Origin: JASLDZ01 sp964242895
GTDB taxonomy: Bacteria > Pseudomonadota > Alphaproteobacteria > Caulobacterales > Caulobacteraceae
Direction of reading: 5' to 3'
Assembly: GCA_964242895.1 (NCBI GenBank)
Contig: CAXTBN010000021.1
Location: forward strand, 1-43,399
Length of the DNA: 43,399 nucleotides
The notes under the pieces were generated by a model, which was not told the origin of the DNA, did no database searches, and saw only the letters and a list, made by a program, of their open reading frames with translations. Within the stretch, counting starts at the first letter, position 1. Every line of letters starts with the position of its first letter. This document shows positions 25,270 to 33,901 of this stretch, piece after piece. A program made the position numbers and the translations under genes.

Positions 25270-26469
25270 GTGAGCGAGACCGTGGACGTGGAGCAGCGCG
25301 CGCAGGTGCTGGAGCAGCGCCGGGTGCGCAAGATGGCGGCGTCGGCCCACGCCTACGTCCGCGGCGCGACCGAGCTGTTCTACGAGTGGCTCGCCGACCT
25401 CGGCGGAGGACGCCTGCCCGCCGGCCCCGCCGTGTGGATCTGCGGCGACTGCCACCTCGGCAACCTCGGCCCGCTCGCCGACGCCGACGGCCGCGTCGAC
25501 GTCCAGATCCGCGACCTGGACCAGACGACGGTGGGCAATCCGGCGCACGACCTCGTCCGGCTCGGCCTGTCGCTCGCCTCGGCCGCGCGCGGATCGGATC
25601 TGCCGGGCGTCACCACCGCGCGCATGCTGGAGGAGATGGTCGACGGCTACAGCCTGGCGCTGCGCCGCCCCGAGGACCACGAGGGCGGCGACGTGCTCGA
25701 GCCCGCCGTGGTCCGCAGCGTGCGCCGTCGCGCGCTCGGGCGCCGCTGGCGGCACCTGGCGCAGGAGCGGCTGGAGGACGTGCGCCCCTCGATCCCCCTG
25801 GGCTCCCGCTTCTGGGCCTTGAGCGACGAGGAGCGTGAGGCGCTGCGCGAAGTGTTCACCGCGCCGCAGGTGCGCGAGCTCGTCCTGGCGCTTAACGCGC
25901 GGGACGAGGGCGACGTCGAGATGGTCGACGCCGCCTATTGGATGAAGGGCTGCTCGTCGCTCGGCAAGCTGCGCTATGCGGCGCTGCTGGAGCTCGGCGG
26001 AGGCAAGCGGACCAAGCTGGCCCTGGTCGACCTGAAGGAGGCGTCGCCCTCCATGGCGCCGTCGGCGCCCGACGCGGAGATGCCGGCCGACCCCGCGGAG
26101 CGGGTGGTGGCCGGCGCCCGTGCGCTCTCGCCCAACCTCGGCGACCGCATGACGGCCGCACACGTGCTCGGCCGGCCCGTGGTGCTGCGCGAGCTGGCGC
26201 CGCAGGACCTGAAGCTGGAGGTGGATCAGTTCTCCGGCGCAGAGGCCGTGCAGGCGGCGCGCTACCTCGCCTACGTGGTCGGGCGCGCCCACGCGCGGCA
26301 GATGGACGAGGCGACCCGCTCCGCCTGGCGCGGCGAGCTGAAGCGCGGCCACGACGGCGACCTCGACGCGCCGAGCTGGCTCTGGGACAGCGTGGTCGCG
26401 CTGGCCGCCCGCCACGAGGCCGGCTACCTCGAGCACTGCCGCCGCTACGCCCTGCAGGCGGCCGCGTGA
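25270..26469 (+). CDS. DUF2252 family protein (kinase-like fold)
   Basis: This 399-residue protein has the DUF2252 hallmark GDCHLGNLGPL, followed by VQIRDLDQTTVGNPAHDLVRL, resembling the catalytic-loop and metal-binding Asp of aminoglycoside-phosphotransferase-like kinases. C-terminal family blocks are KGCSSLGKLRYAALLE, LVDLKEASPS, VVLRELAPQDLKLE and YVVGRAHARQMDE. The function is unestablished; a small-molecule or peptide kinase is plausible. Start GTG 25270 has a purine-rich GACGGGGGACC upstream. Its TGA overlaps the GTG of the deaminase gene (GTGA), so both are made from one transcript. Confidence 0.9.
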   Translation: MSETVDVEQRAQVLEQRRVRKMAASAHAYVRGATELFYEWLADLGGGRLPAGPAVWICGDCHLGNLGPLADADGRVDVQIRDLDQTTVGNPAHDLVRLGLSLASAARGSDLPGVTTARMLEEMVDGYSLALRRPEDHEGGDVLEPAVVRSVRRRALGRRWRHLAQERLEDVRPSIPLGSRFWALSDEEREALREVFTAPQVRELVLALNARDEGDVEMVDAAYWMKGCSSLGKLRYAALLELGGGKRTKLALVDLKEASPSMAPSAPDAEMPADPAERVVAGARALSPNLGDRMTAAHVLGRPVVLRELAPQDLKLEVDQFSGAEAVQAARYLAYVVGRAHARQMDEATRSAWRGELKRGHDGDLDAPSWLWDSVVALAARHEAGYLEHCRRYALQAAA

Positions 26470-26960
26470 GCGCCCCCGAGGACGAGCGCTGGATGCGCGA
26501 GGCCCTGGCGGTCGCCTGCGAGCGCGGGACCGACCCGGCGACCTCGCCCATCGGCTGCGTGATCGTGCGCGACGGCGCCGTGATCGCCCGCGAACGCAAC
26601 CACGTCGACGAGCACCACGACGCGACCGCCCACGCCGAGATGGAGGCCATCCGCGCCGCCGGCCGCGGCTTCGAGAACGGCGAGCTGCGCGGGGCGGTGC
26701 TCTACTCCACGCTGCAGCCGTGCGGCATGTGCACCATGGCTTCGATCTGGTCCAAGGTCGGCCGGGTGGTCTACGGCGCGGGCCGCGAGGACGTGCACCG
26801 CATGTACTTCGAGGCGCGCCACGTCGACACGCTGGCCTTCATCGGCGACGCCTACCGCGACGACATCAGCGTCGAGGGCGGCGTGCTGCGGGCGGAATGC
26901 GCCAAGCTGTACTACGGCCCGGACGACGACGTGCCCGAGGAGGAGCAGGGCAACACCTGA
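26466..26960 (+). CDS. Nucleoside/guanine deaminase-like zinc enzyme (CDA superfamily)
   Basis: This 164-residue cytidine-deaminase-fold enzyme has the zinc site HAE (His57, catalytic Glu59) and PCGMC (Cys86, Cys89), preceded by SPIGCVIVRDGAVIARERN, where Asn is a conserved active-site residue. The PCGMC spacing and the small size resemble guanine deaminase or tRNA-adenosine-deaminase-like relatives, but the C-terminal part (FIGDAYRDDISVEGGVLRAECAKLYYG) is closer to bacterial nucleoside deaminases acting on free bases. The exact substrate cannot be called. It starts at GTG 26466 inside the DUF2252 stop. Confidence 0.88.
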   Translation: MSAPEDERWMREALAVACERGTDPATSPIGCVIVRDGAVIARERNHVDEHHDATAHAEMEAIRAAGRGFENGELRGAVLYSTLQPCGMCTMASIWSKVGRVVYGAGREDVHRMYFEARHVDTLAFIGDAYRDDISVEGGVLRAECAKLYYGPDDDVPEEEQGNT

Positions 26961-27017
26961 CCACGGACCTCTCCGGCCCGCCGGCCGTTACGCCGGCCCC
27001 ACACGAGGAGACCGCCC

Positions 27018-27404
27018 ATGAGCTTCTTCGGCTCGATCATGAACAAGATCTTCCATCACGGCCAACCCGACGCCGCAGCGCCCGCTCAGGCGGCGCCCGC
27101 CTCCGCCCCCCAGGCCGCGCCCGCGCCCGCGCCACAGGCCCCGGCGCAGCCGGTCGACGTGGAGCAGGTGCTCGAAGGCATGGCCGCGCAGAAGGGCGGC
27201 GGCGGCAACTGGCGCACCTCCATCGTCGACCTGCTGAAGCTCCTGGACCTCGACTCCAGCCTGCAGTCCCGCAAGGAGCTGGCGGGCGAGCTGAACGTCC
27301 ACGTCGCCGCCGACGGCAGCGCGGAGGAGAACGAGGCGCTGATCAAGGCCGTGTGGGCCAAGCTGGCCGAGAACGGCGGCAAGGTCCCGGCCGGCCTCGC
27401 CTGA
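27018..27404 (+). CDS. DUF3597 domain protein
   Basis: This 128-residue protein opens MSFFGSIMNKIFHH, then has an Ala/Pro/Gln linker of about 30 residues. A C-terminal domain follows with VDVEQVLEGMAAQKGGGGNWRTSIVDLLKLLDLDSSLQSRKELAGEL, split here between conserved blocks, and NEALIKAVWAKLAENGGKVP. This is the DUF3597 arrangement. The domain is small and helical and shares features with LysM-associated YgaU/BON-type proteins; no activity is established. ATG 27018 has GAGGAG upstream. It stands alone after the deaminase gene and is convergent with hmgA. Confidence 0.9.
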   Translation: MSFFGSIMNKIFHHGQPDAAAPAQAAPASAPQAAPAPAPQAPAQPVDVEQVLEGMAAQKGGGGNWRTSIVDLLKLLDLDSSLQSRKELAGELNVHVAADGSAEENEALIKAVWAKLAENGGKVPAGLA

Positions 27405-27413
27405 GGTGGGACG

Positions 27414-27440
27414 CCGGCGCGGGCCGCCCGCCCGCGCCGG
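27414..27440. terminator. Bidirectional hairpin between DUF3597 gene and hmgA
   Basis: A perfect 10-bp GC stem (CCGGCGCGGG / CCCGCGCCGG) with a 7-base loop fills the 39-base gap between the two convergent stops. No T-tract flanks it. Position and stem strength argue for a shared terminator. Confidence 0.6.
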
Positions 27441-27443
27441 GCC

Positions 27444-28784
27444 TCAGCCGACCTTGGCCTTGGTGAACCCGCTCCACACATCGTCGTAGTCCAGCTGCAT
27501 GGCCGGCGTCTCCGTCGCAAAGCGCGTGGGGCGCAGCACTTGGCGGCTCTCCCACATGAAGGCGAGCGTGCCGGAGAGCTTGTGCGGCTTCAGCTCGGCG
27601 TTGGACGCGCCCTCGAAGCTCGCCTGGTCCGGGCCGTGGCCGGCCATGCAGTTGTGCAGGCTCGCCCCGCCCGGGGCGAAGCCGCCGACCTTGGCGTCGT
27701 AGGCCCCGGTCACCAGCCCCATGAACTCGTTCATGACGTTGCGGTGGAAGTAGGGGGGACGGAACGTGTCCTCCGCCACCATCCAACGCGGCGGGAAGAT
27801 CACGAAGTCGATGTTGGCCGTCCCGGGCGTGTCCGACGACGAGGTCAGCACCGTGAAGATCGACGGGTCGGGGTGATCGAAGCTGACCGTGCCGATCGCG
27901 TTGAAGCGGGCGGTGTCGTACTTGTACGGCGCGTTGTTGCCGTGCCAGGCGACCACGTCGAGCGGCGAGTGGTCGAGCTCGGTCTCCCACAGCCGGCCGC
28001 AGAACTTCTGGATCACCCGGGTGGGGCGGTCCACGTCCTCGAAGGCGGCGACGGGCGTCAGGAAGTCGCGCGGGTTGGCTAAGCCGTTGGCGCCGATGGG
28101 CCCGAGCTCGGGCAGTCGCAGCAGGGCGCCGTAGTTCTCCAGCACGTAGCCGCGGCCCTCGCCGTCCGGCAGCTCGGCGCGGAAGCGCACGCCCCGCGGC
28201 ACGACGCCGAACTCGCCGGGGGCGAGCTCCAGCACGCCGAGTTCGGTGGCGAGCGTCAGCCGGCCGTGCTGCGGCAGGATCAGGAGCTCGCCGTCCGCCG
28301 TGTAGAACACCGTGTCCGTCATCGAGCGGTTGGCCCGGTAGATGTGCGCGGCCATGCCCGACTGCCCCGTCTCGCCCGCGCCGACCAGCGTGGTCAGTCC
28401 CTGCACGAAGTCGGTCGGCTCCGAGGAGACCTCCAGCGGGTCCCAGCGCATGCGGTTGGGCGAGGGAGGGACCTCGTCGAAGGGCGCGGAACGGAGCAGC
28501 CCACAGTCGACCTCGCGGTAGGCCCCGTGCTGGGCGGTGGGCCGCAGCCGGTAGAGCCAGGAGCGGCGGTTCTCGTGCCGCGGCGCGGTGAAGGCCGTGC
28601 CGCTCAGCTGCTCGGCGAACAGGCCGAAGGCGGGCCGCTGGGGCGAATTCCTCCCGCGCGGCAGGGCGCCGGGAACGGCCTCCGTCTCGAACTGGCCGCC
28701 GAAGCCGGACATGTAGCCGGCCTCCGCGGGCCCGAACGGGGCCAGCGCGGCGGCGCCCTCGCGCGCGATCCGGTCGACGCCCAT
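27444..28784 (-). CDS. hmgA: Homogentisate 1,2-dioxygenase
   Basis: HmgA (446 residues) opens the ring of homogentisate to maleylacetoacetate with non-heme Fe(II), in Phe/Tyr breakdown. The iron ligands are visible: His347 and Glu353 in FHRNVMNEFMG, and His383 in MAGHGPD; their spacing (6, then 30) equals that of the human enzyme (335, 341, 371). The N-terminal YMSGFGGQFETEAVPGALP and the block NRRSWLYRL are also family-typical. ATG 28784 has GGGAG eight bases upstream; an earlier start adds 22 unrelated residues. No maleylacetoacetate isomerase or fumarylacetoacetase gene is adjacent. It is divergent from the M16 peptidase gene. Confidence 0.97.
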   Translation of the reverse strand: MGVDRIAREGAAALAPFGPAEAGYMSGFGGQFETEAVPGALPRGRNSPQRPAFGLFAEQLSGTAFTAPRHENRRSWLYRLRPTAQHGAYREVDCGLLRSAPFDEVPPSPNRMRWDPLEVSSEPTDFVQGLTTLVGAGETGQSGMAAHIYRANRSMTDTVFYTADGELLILPQHGRLTLATELGVLELAPGEFGVVPRGVRFRAELPDGEGRGYVLENYGALLRLPELGPIGANGLANPRDFLTPVAAFEDVDRPTRVIQKFCGRLWETELDHSPLDVVAWHGNNAPYKYDTARFNAIGTVSFDHPDPSIFTVLTSSSDTPGTANIDFVIFPPRWMVAEDTFRPPYFHRNVMNEFMGLVTGAYDAKVGGFAPGGASLHNCMAGHGPDQASFEGASNAELKPHKLSGTLAFMWESRQVLRPTRFATETPAMQLDYDDVWSGFTKAKVG

Positions 28785-28911
28785 GCTGTCCGCTCCCGTG
28801 TCCCGGCGCCTCTGCGGACGCCCACCGTGATGTAAGCCCGGCGCAGACACGGGGGAAGCGGCGGCGCGCCCGGCCTTGACGCCGCCACGTTCGCCGCCTC
28901 AACGCAGGTTC

Positions 28912-31911
28912 ATGCGCATCGCCCTCCGAGCCGCCCTCCTGGCCGGCGTCGCCGCCGTCCTGGTCGCCCCGTCCGCCCTGGCCCAGGCGCCCGCCGGCGA
29001 GCCGCAGAAGCGCCCCGGCGAGTGGGGACAGGCGGTCAGCGACCTGAAGCCGGAGGCCGGCCTGCGCTTCGGCCGCCTGCCCAACGGCATGCGCTACGTG
29101 ATCAAGCACAACTCAACGCCCAGCGGGCAGGCCTCGCTGCGCCTGCGCATCGGCGCGGGCTCGCTGGAGGAGCGCGACGACCAGCAGGGCCTGGCGCACT
29201 TCCTCGAGCACATGGCCTTCAAGGGCTCGACGCACGTGCCCGCGGGCGACCTGATCCAGCGGCTGCAGCGCCTCGGCCTGTCGTTCGGCGCCGACACCAA
29301 CGCGGCGACGAGCTTCGACGAGACCGTGTTCCAGTTCGACCTGCCGCACGGCGACCCGGCCAGCCTGGAGACCGGCGTCGGCCTGCTGCGCGAGATCGGC
29401 GGGGAGTTGCTGCTGCGGCAGGACGCCATGGACCCCGAGCGCGGCGTGGTGCTGAGCGAGGAGCGCGTCTCCGACAGCCCCGGCTATCGCGCCACCAAGG
29501 CGCAGTACGGGTTCCTGCTGGAGGGTCAGCGCGCGCCCACACGCTGGCCGATCGGCCAGGTCGACATCCTGAAGACCGCGCCCGTGTCGCGCATCCGCGA
29601 CTTCTACGAGGCCTGGTACCGGCCCGAGAACGCCACCCTCGTGGCGGTGGGAGACTTCGACCTCGACTACATGGAGGGGCTGATCAGGCAGCGCTTCGCC
29701 GATTGGCGCGGCAAGGGGACGATGCCCGCCTACCCCGACATCGGACAGGTGGAGCGGCGGCTCGAGTCGACCAGCCTCTACGTCGAGGCGGGCGGTCCCC
29801 AGCAGCTGCAGGTCGCCTGGGCGCAGCCGTACGACGCCACCGCCGACACCTTCGCCCGCGAGCGGCGCGACACGATCGAGCAGCTGGGCCTCGCGGTGCT
29901 GAACCGCAGGCTGGAGCGCCTGTCGCACGCGGGCGATCCGCCGTTCCTGTCGGCCAGCGCCGGGCGCGACAACCTGATCCGCTCCGCCAAGGTCACCACC
30001 CTGTTCGTCCGCACCACGCCCCAGGCCTGGTCGCGCGGCCTGCGAGCGGCGGTGGAGGAGCAGCGCCGTCTGCTGCAGTTCGGCGTGCGGCCCGACGAGC
30101 TGGCGCGCGAGATCACCGAGTATCGCACCCGGCTGGGCGCCGAGGCGACCGCCGCCGACACGCGCACCTCCCCCGCGATCGCGCAGAGCCTGGCGGAGAC
30201 GGTCAACGACGACGAGGTGTTCACCGGCCCCGTGCAGAACGCCGCCAACTTCGAGCGCTTCGTCGCGGCTCTCACCCCCGCGCAGGTGGATGCGGCGCTG
30301 AGGGCGGCCTTCGCCGGCTCCGGCCCGCTCCTGACGATGGCCAGCCCGCAGGAGGTCGCGGGAGGCCGCGAGGCGCTCAAGACGGCGCTGGACGGGGCGC
30401 TGGCCGCACCGCTCACGGCGGCTGCGGCCCAGGCCTCGGCCGCCTGGCCCTACACGAGCTTCGGCGCGCCCGGGCGCGTCACGGCGCGGCAGGCGCTGCC
30501 CGACCTGGGCCTTACGCTCGTGACCTTCGCCAACGGGGTGCGGCTCACGGTCAAGCCGACGCGCTTCACGCAGGATCAGATCCTCGTCTCCGTGCGCGTG
30601 GGCGACGGGCGCGTGGGCCTGCCGCGCGACCGGGCCACGCCCGTGTGGGCGACCGGCGCCTTCGTGCAGGGCGGCACGCGCGAGCTCGCCTTCGAGGACA
30701 TCGACCGCATCGCCGCCGACAAGGTCGCGGGCGTCGGCCTGTCGCTGGACGACGACGCCTACGCGTTGCAAGGCGCGACCCGCCCGAAGGATCTCGCCTT
30801 CGAGATGCAGCTCGCCACCGCCTACCTGACGCGGCCCGGCTTCCGTCCGGAGGCGTTCGACCGCACCCGCGCGCAGATCGCGACCGTGCTGCCGCAGGTG
30901 GACTCGACGCCCTCCGGCGTGTTGGCGCGCGACTTGGCGGCGTTGGAGCACGGCGGCGACGTGCGCTGGCGCACCCTGCCCACCGCCGCCGAGCTCGCGG
31001 CCTCGTCGCCCGCCGAATGGGCCGCGCGGCTCGGCCCCGAGCTGGCGCAAGGGCCGCTGGACGTGACGGTGGTCGGCGACGTCACGCCCGAGCAGGCGAT
31101 CGCGGCCGTGGCCTCGACGCTCGGCGCCCTGCCCGCCCGGGCCGCCGCTCCAAAGCCGTCCGCCGCGGCGCTGGCCGTGCGCTTCCCGGCCGGAGGGGCT
31201 CCGACGCGGGTCGAGACGCACGCCGGCCGCGCCGACCAGGCGGTGGCCTTCGTCGGCTGGCCCGCCGCCGACTTCTTCACCGATCCCACGGAGGCGCGCG
31301 CCATGGGCGTGGCCACCGACGTGTTCGAGAACCGCCTGATCGCCCAGGTGCGCGTGGCGGAGGGCGCCAGCTACTCGCCCGGCGCTGAGGCCGACCCGTC
31401 CGACGTGTTCCCCGGCTACGGCTACGTGGCCGCGGAGGTCGAGACGCCGCCGTTCAAGACCGACCGCTTTTTCGCCAACGCGCGCAAGATCGTCGCCGAC
31501 CTGCGCGCCGCGCCCGTGGGCGACGACGAGCTGGAGCGCTCCAAGCGGCCGCGCGTCGAGACGCGGCGCAAGCAGATGGAGACCAACACCTGGTGGCTGG
31601 CCGTGCTGGGCCGCGTGCGCGTGGAGCCGCGCCAGCTCGACGCCGTGCGCACCGCCGTGAGCGGGATCGAGGCCGTCACCGCCGCCGACGTCCAGCGCGT
31701 GGCGCAGCGCTACCTGACCGACGACAAGGCCTGGACGCTGGTGGTCCGCTCGCCCCATCCCGCCGCCGCCGACCCGGCGGACAAGGCCGTGCCCGTGGGC
31801 GCCGGCCCCGCGCGGCCGCCCGCGCCCGGCCAGCCCACCGCCGCCTCCCCGCCTCCCGGCGCGCAGACCACCAATCCCTCGGCGGCCACGGCGCCTTCGC
31901 CGCGCGGCTGA
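28912..31911 (+). CDS. Exported M16 family zinc metallopeptidase
   Basis: This is a 999-residue two-lobed peptidase. A signal peptide (residues 1-25, ending ALAQA) sends it to the periplasm. The N-terminal lobe has the inverted zinc motif HFLEH (His96, Glu99 catalytic, His100) and the third ligand Glu176 in PERGVVLSEE, 76 residues later as in pitrilysin. The C-terminal lobe (~540 onward) has the M16 fold without HxxEH, as expected for the inactive half. The last ~45 residues are Pro/Ala-rich. It probably degrades short peptides. ATG 28912 begins the signal peptide; a TTG at 28876 would extend it by 12 non-signal residues. Confidence 0.93.
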   Translation: MRIALRAALLAGVAAVLVAPSALAQAPAGEPQKRPGEWGQAVSDLKPEAGLRFGRLPNGMRYVIKHNSTPSGQASLRLRIGAGSLEERDDQQGLAHFLEHMAFKGSTHVPAGDLIQRLQRLGLSFGADTNAATSFDETVFQFDLPHGDPASLETGVGLLREIGGELLLRQDAMDPERGVVLSEERVSDSPGYRATKAQYGFLLEGQRAPTRWPIGQVDILKTAPVSRIRDFYEAWYRPENATLVAVGDFDLDYMEGLIRQRFADWRGKGTMPAYPDIGQVERRLESTSLYVEAGGPQQLQVAWAQPYDATADTFARERRDTIEQLGLAVLNRRLERLSHAGDPPFLSASAGRDNLIRSAKVTTLFVRTTPQAWSRGLRAAVEEQRRLLQFGVRPDELAREITEYRTRLGAEATAADTRTSPAIAQSLAETVNDDEVFTGPVQNAANFERFVAALTPAQVDAALRAAFAGSGPLLTMASPQEVAGGREALKTALDGALAAPLTAAAAQASAAWPYTSFGAPGRVTARQALPDLGLTLVTFANGVRLTVKPTRFTQDQILVSVRVGDGRVGLPRDRATPVWATGAFVQGGTRELAFEDIDRIAADKVAGVGLSLDDDAYALQGATRPKDLAFEMQLATAYLTRPGFRPEAFDRTRAQIATVLPQVDSTPSGVLARDLAALEHGGDVRWRTLPTAAELAASSPAEWAARLGPELAQGPLDVTVVGDVTPEQAIAAVASTLGALPARAAAPKPSAAALAVRFPAGGAPTRVETHAGRADQAVAFVGWPAADFFTDPTEARAMGVATDVFENRLIAQVRVAEGASYSPGAEADPSDVFPGYGYVAAEVETPPFKTDRFFANARKIVADLRAAPVGDDELERSKRPRVETRRKQMETNTWWLAVLGRVRVEPRQLDAVRTAVSGIEAVTAADVQRVAQRYLTDDKAWTLVVRSPHPAAADPADKAVPVGAGPARPPAPGQPTAASPPPGAQTTNPSAATAPSPRG

Positions 31912-31942
31912 GCCGGAACTTCGCGACGCGGGACGGGTGGGG

Positions 31943-32248
31943 TCAGTCGAAGCCCATCAGCGCGTCGACGGCCGCTTGGTCCAGGCCCGCGCCGGGGGAG
32001 GCCGGGCCGTCGAGCAGCCCGCTCGCGTCGGCGGCCTCGCCGCGCGCCAAGCGGCCGATCCGGCCCAGGCGCTGGTTGGCGATGTCGCCGACGGCGCACG
32101 CCTCCATCACCTGCTGAAGCTGCGCCCTCACACCCGCGTCGTCGGTCAGCCGCAGTGCGGCCTCGGCGGCGTCGAGCATGCGCTGGACCGCCTCGGCGAT
32201 CTCGTGCGCCAGGACCTGCGCTTCGATCTCGACGGCTTGCGCGTCCAC
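31943..32248 (-). CDS. Short CheZ-like CheY-P phosphatase
   Basis: This all-helical 101-residue protein starts at GTG 32248, four bases after the cheY stop. It contains VMEACAVGDIANQRLGRIGRL, in which D-x-x-x-Q (DIANQ) matches the catalytic Asp/Gln motif of CheZ (DLTGQ in E. coli). A glycine/proline linker (DGPASPGAG) follows, and then a terminal amphipathic peptide LDQAAVDALMGFD resembling the CheY-binding end of CheZ. CheZ is normally about 200 residues; here the long N-terminal hairpin is halved. Immediate linkage to cheY supports dephosphorylation of CheY-P. The assignment is from motif and context, without alignment. Confidence 0.7.
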   Translation of the reverse strand: MDAQAVEIEAQVLAHEIAEAVQRMLDAAEAALRLTDDAGVRAQLQQVMEACAVGDIANQRLGRIGRLARGEAADASGLLDGPASPGAGLDQAAVDALMGFD

Positions 32249-32252
32249 GCGC

Positions 32253-32639
32253 TCAGACCTCGCCCAGGACGCCGGTGAGCTTCTGGCGCAGCACGGCGAG
32301 GGTGAAGGGCTTGATGATGTAGTTGTTCGCGCCGGCCTTGCGCGCGAGCACCACGTTGTCGGCCTTGGCCTCGGCCGTGACCATCACGAACGGCAGGGTG
32401 CGGGTGCGCTCGTCGGCGCGCACGTGCCGCAGCAGCTCCAGACCGTTCATAGGCTGCATGTTCCAGTCGGACAGCACCAGACCATAGGTCTTGCTGCGCA
32501 GCAGCTCCAAGGCGGAAGGCCCGCAGGTCGCCTCGTCCACGTTCTTGAAGTTGAGGTCGAGCATCAGGTTGCGGATGATCCGCGTCATCGCCTTGTAGTC
32601 GTCGACGACGAGCACGTTCATGTTCTTATCGACGGGCAC
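32253..32639 (-). CDS. cheY: Chemotaxis response regulator CheY
   Basis: This single receiver domain of 128 residues has acidic pair DD in VLVVDDYKAMTRIIRNLM, phospho-acceptor Asp in LVLSDWNMQPMNG, switch Thr in VMVTAEAK and Lys in YIIKPFT. The SDWNMP-like motif and the length are those of flagellar-motor-binding CheY. GTG 32639 has GGAGG ten bases upstream; an ATG six codons later lacks a suitable site. It is followed at once by the CheZ-like gene and is divergent from cheB-cheR. Confidence 0.95.
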   Translation of the reverse strand: MPVDKNMNVLVVDDYKAMTRIIRNLMLDLNFKNVDEATCGPSALELLRSKTYGLVLSDWNMQPMNGLELLRHVRADERTRTLPFVMVTAEAKADNVVLARKAGANNYIIKPFTLAVLRQKLTGVLGEV

Positions 32640-32773
32640 TCGCGGATGTCCTCCGGATTGACGCTTGGGGTTGGTGGATATGGCGGGCTTCGGGTCATGC
32701 TGCGCGAAGAGATTGAGAAATTCGCTAAGGTGAACGCCGAAGCGCGCGGCGAAACGTCCCGCATCGCACGACG

Positions 32774-33901
32774 GTGCAGGGCAACGGGATGTTCAGTCCT
32801 GGGCGCCAGCGTGACGGTGTGAACAACGCCCTCGCCGTCACCCCTCCCCTCACGTCGCGCCCCGTCTCCGTGATGGTGGTCGACGATTCGGCCGTGGTGC
32901 GCGGCTTCATGGTCCGGCTGATCCAGGGCGAGTCCGACATGGTCGTCGCCGCCCAGGCGTCGGACGGGGCGATGGCGGTGGACGCGCTCGCGCGCCACCC
33001 GGTCGACGTGATCGTGCTCGACATCGAGATGCCCGTGATGGACGGCCTGACGGCGCTGCCCAAGCTCCTGGCGCTGCGGCCGGGGGTGAAGGTGGTGATC
33101 GCCTCCACCCTGTCGCGGCGCAACGCGGAGATCAGCCTCAAGGCGCTGGCCCTGGGCGCGGCCGACTACATCCCCAAGCCGGAGGCGGGCTCGGCCTTGT
33201 TCTCGGCCGACGACTTCAAGCGCGAGCTCCTCGCCAAGGTGCGCGCGCTGGGCGCCCGGCGCGGCGCGGTCCAGGGCGCGCCGACCCCGCAGCCCCGGAT
33301 CGCGGGCCCGGCGGCGGCGCGGGTGACGGCGGTGGCCATCGGCGGCTCCACCGGCGCGCCGCCCATGCTGCAGGAGATCTTCCGCGCCCTGAGGGGGAGG
33401 TTGGCGGGCGTGCCGATCTTCGTGACGCAGCACATGCCGCCCACCTTCACCGCGCTCTTGGCTGAGCAGCTCGCCCGAGCCGGCGAGCGCCCCATCGCCG
33501 AGGGCCGCGACGGCGAGCCCGTGGAGCCGGGCCGCGCCTACGTCGCACCCGGCGCCAAGCACATGCTGGTGGAGACCGTGGCCGGCCGGAGGGTGCTCCG
33601 CGTGACGGACGATCCGCCCGAGAACTTCTGCCGCCCCGCCGTCGACCCGATGCTCCGCAGCCTGGCGTCGGCCTACGGCTCCGGCGTGCTCGCCGTGATC
33701 CTCTCCGGCCTGGGGGCCGACGGCGCCGCCGGCTGTCGCGCCGTGGCGGAGGCGGGCGGCCGCTTCGCCGTGCAGGACGAGGCCACCAGCGTGATCTGGG
33801 GGATGCCCGGAGCGGCGCACCGCACGGGCCTCTCCGACCGCGTCCTGCCCCTGTCGGAGGTCGCCGGCTACATCGGCCGCGCCGTGGACGGCCGCGCGTG
33901 A
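32774..33901 (+). CDS. cheB: Chemotaxis methylesterase/deamidase CheB
   Basis: CheB removes methyl groups from receptors when phosphorylated. Up to 375 residues: a receiver (residues ~31-155, Asp83 in VLDIEMPVMDG, Lys in YIPKPE), a linker, and the esterase domain with catalytic Ser192 in IGGSTGAP, His220 in VTQHMPP and Asp316 in SGLGADGAAG. The start is uncertain: GTG 32774, ATG 32789 and GTG 32819 are all possible, because the receiver begins only near residue 31; I give the longest. Its TGA overlaps the GTG of cheR (GTGA), coupling the opposing enzymes. Confidence 0.94.
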   Translation: MQGNGMFSPGRQRDGVNNALAVTPPLTSRPVSVMVVDDSAVVRGFMVRLIQGESDMVVAAQASDGAMAVDALARHPVDVIVLDIEMPVMDGLTALPKLLALRPGVKVVIASTLSRRNAEISLKALALGAADYIPKPEAGSALFSADDFKRELLAKVRALGARRGAVQGAPTPQPRIAGPAAARVTAVAIGGSTGAPPMLQEIFRALRGRLAGVPIFVTQHMPPTFTALLAEQLARAGERPIAEGRDGEPVEPGRAYVAPGAKHMLVETVAGRRVLRVTDDPPENFCRPAVDPMLRSLASAYGSGVLAVILSGLGADGAAGCRAVAEAGGRFAVQDEATSVIWGMPGAAHRTGLSDRVLPLSEVAGYIGRAVDGRA

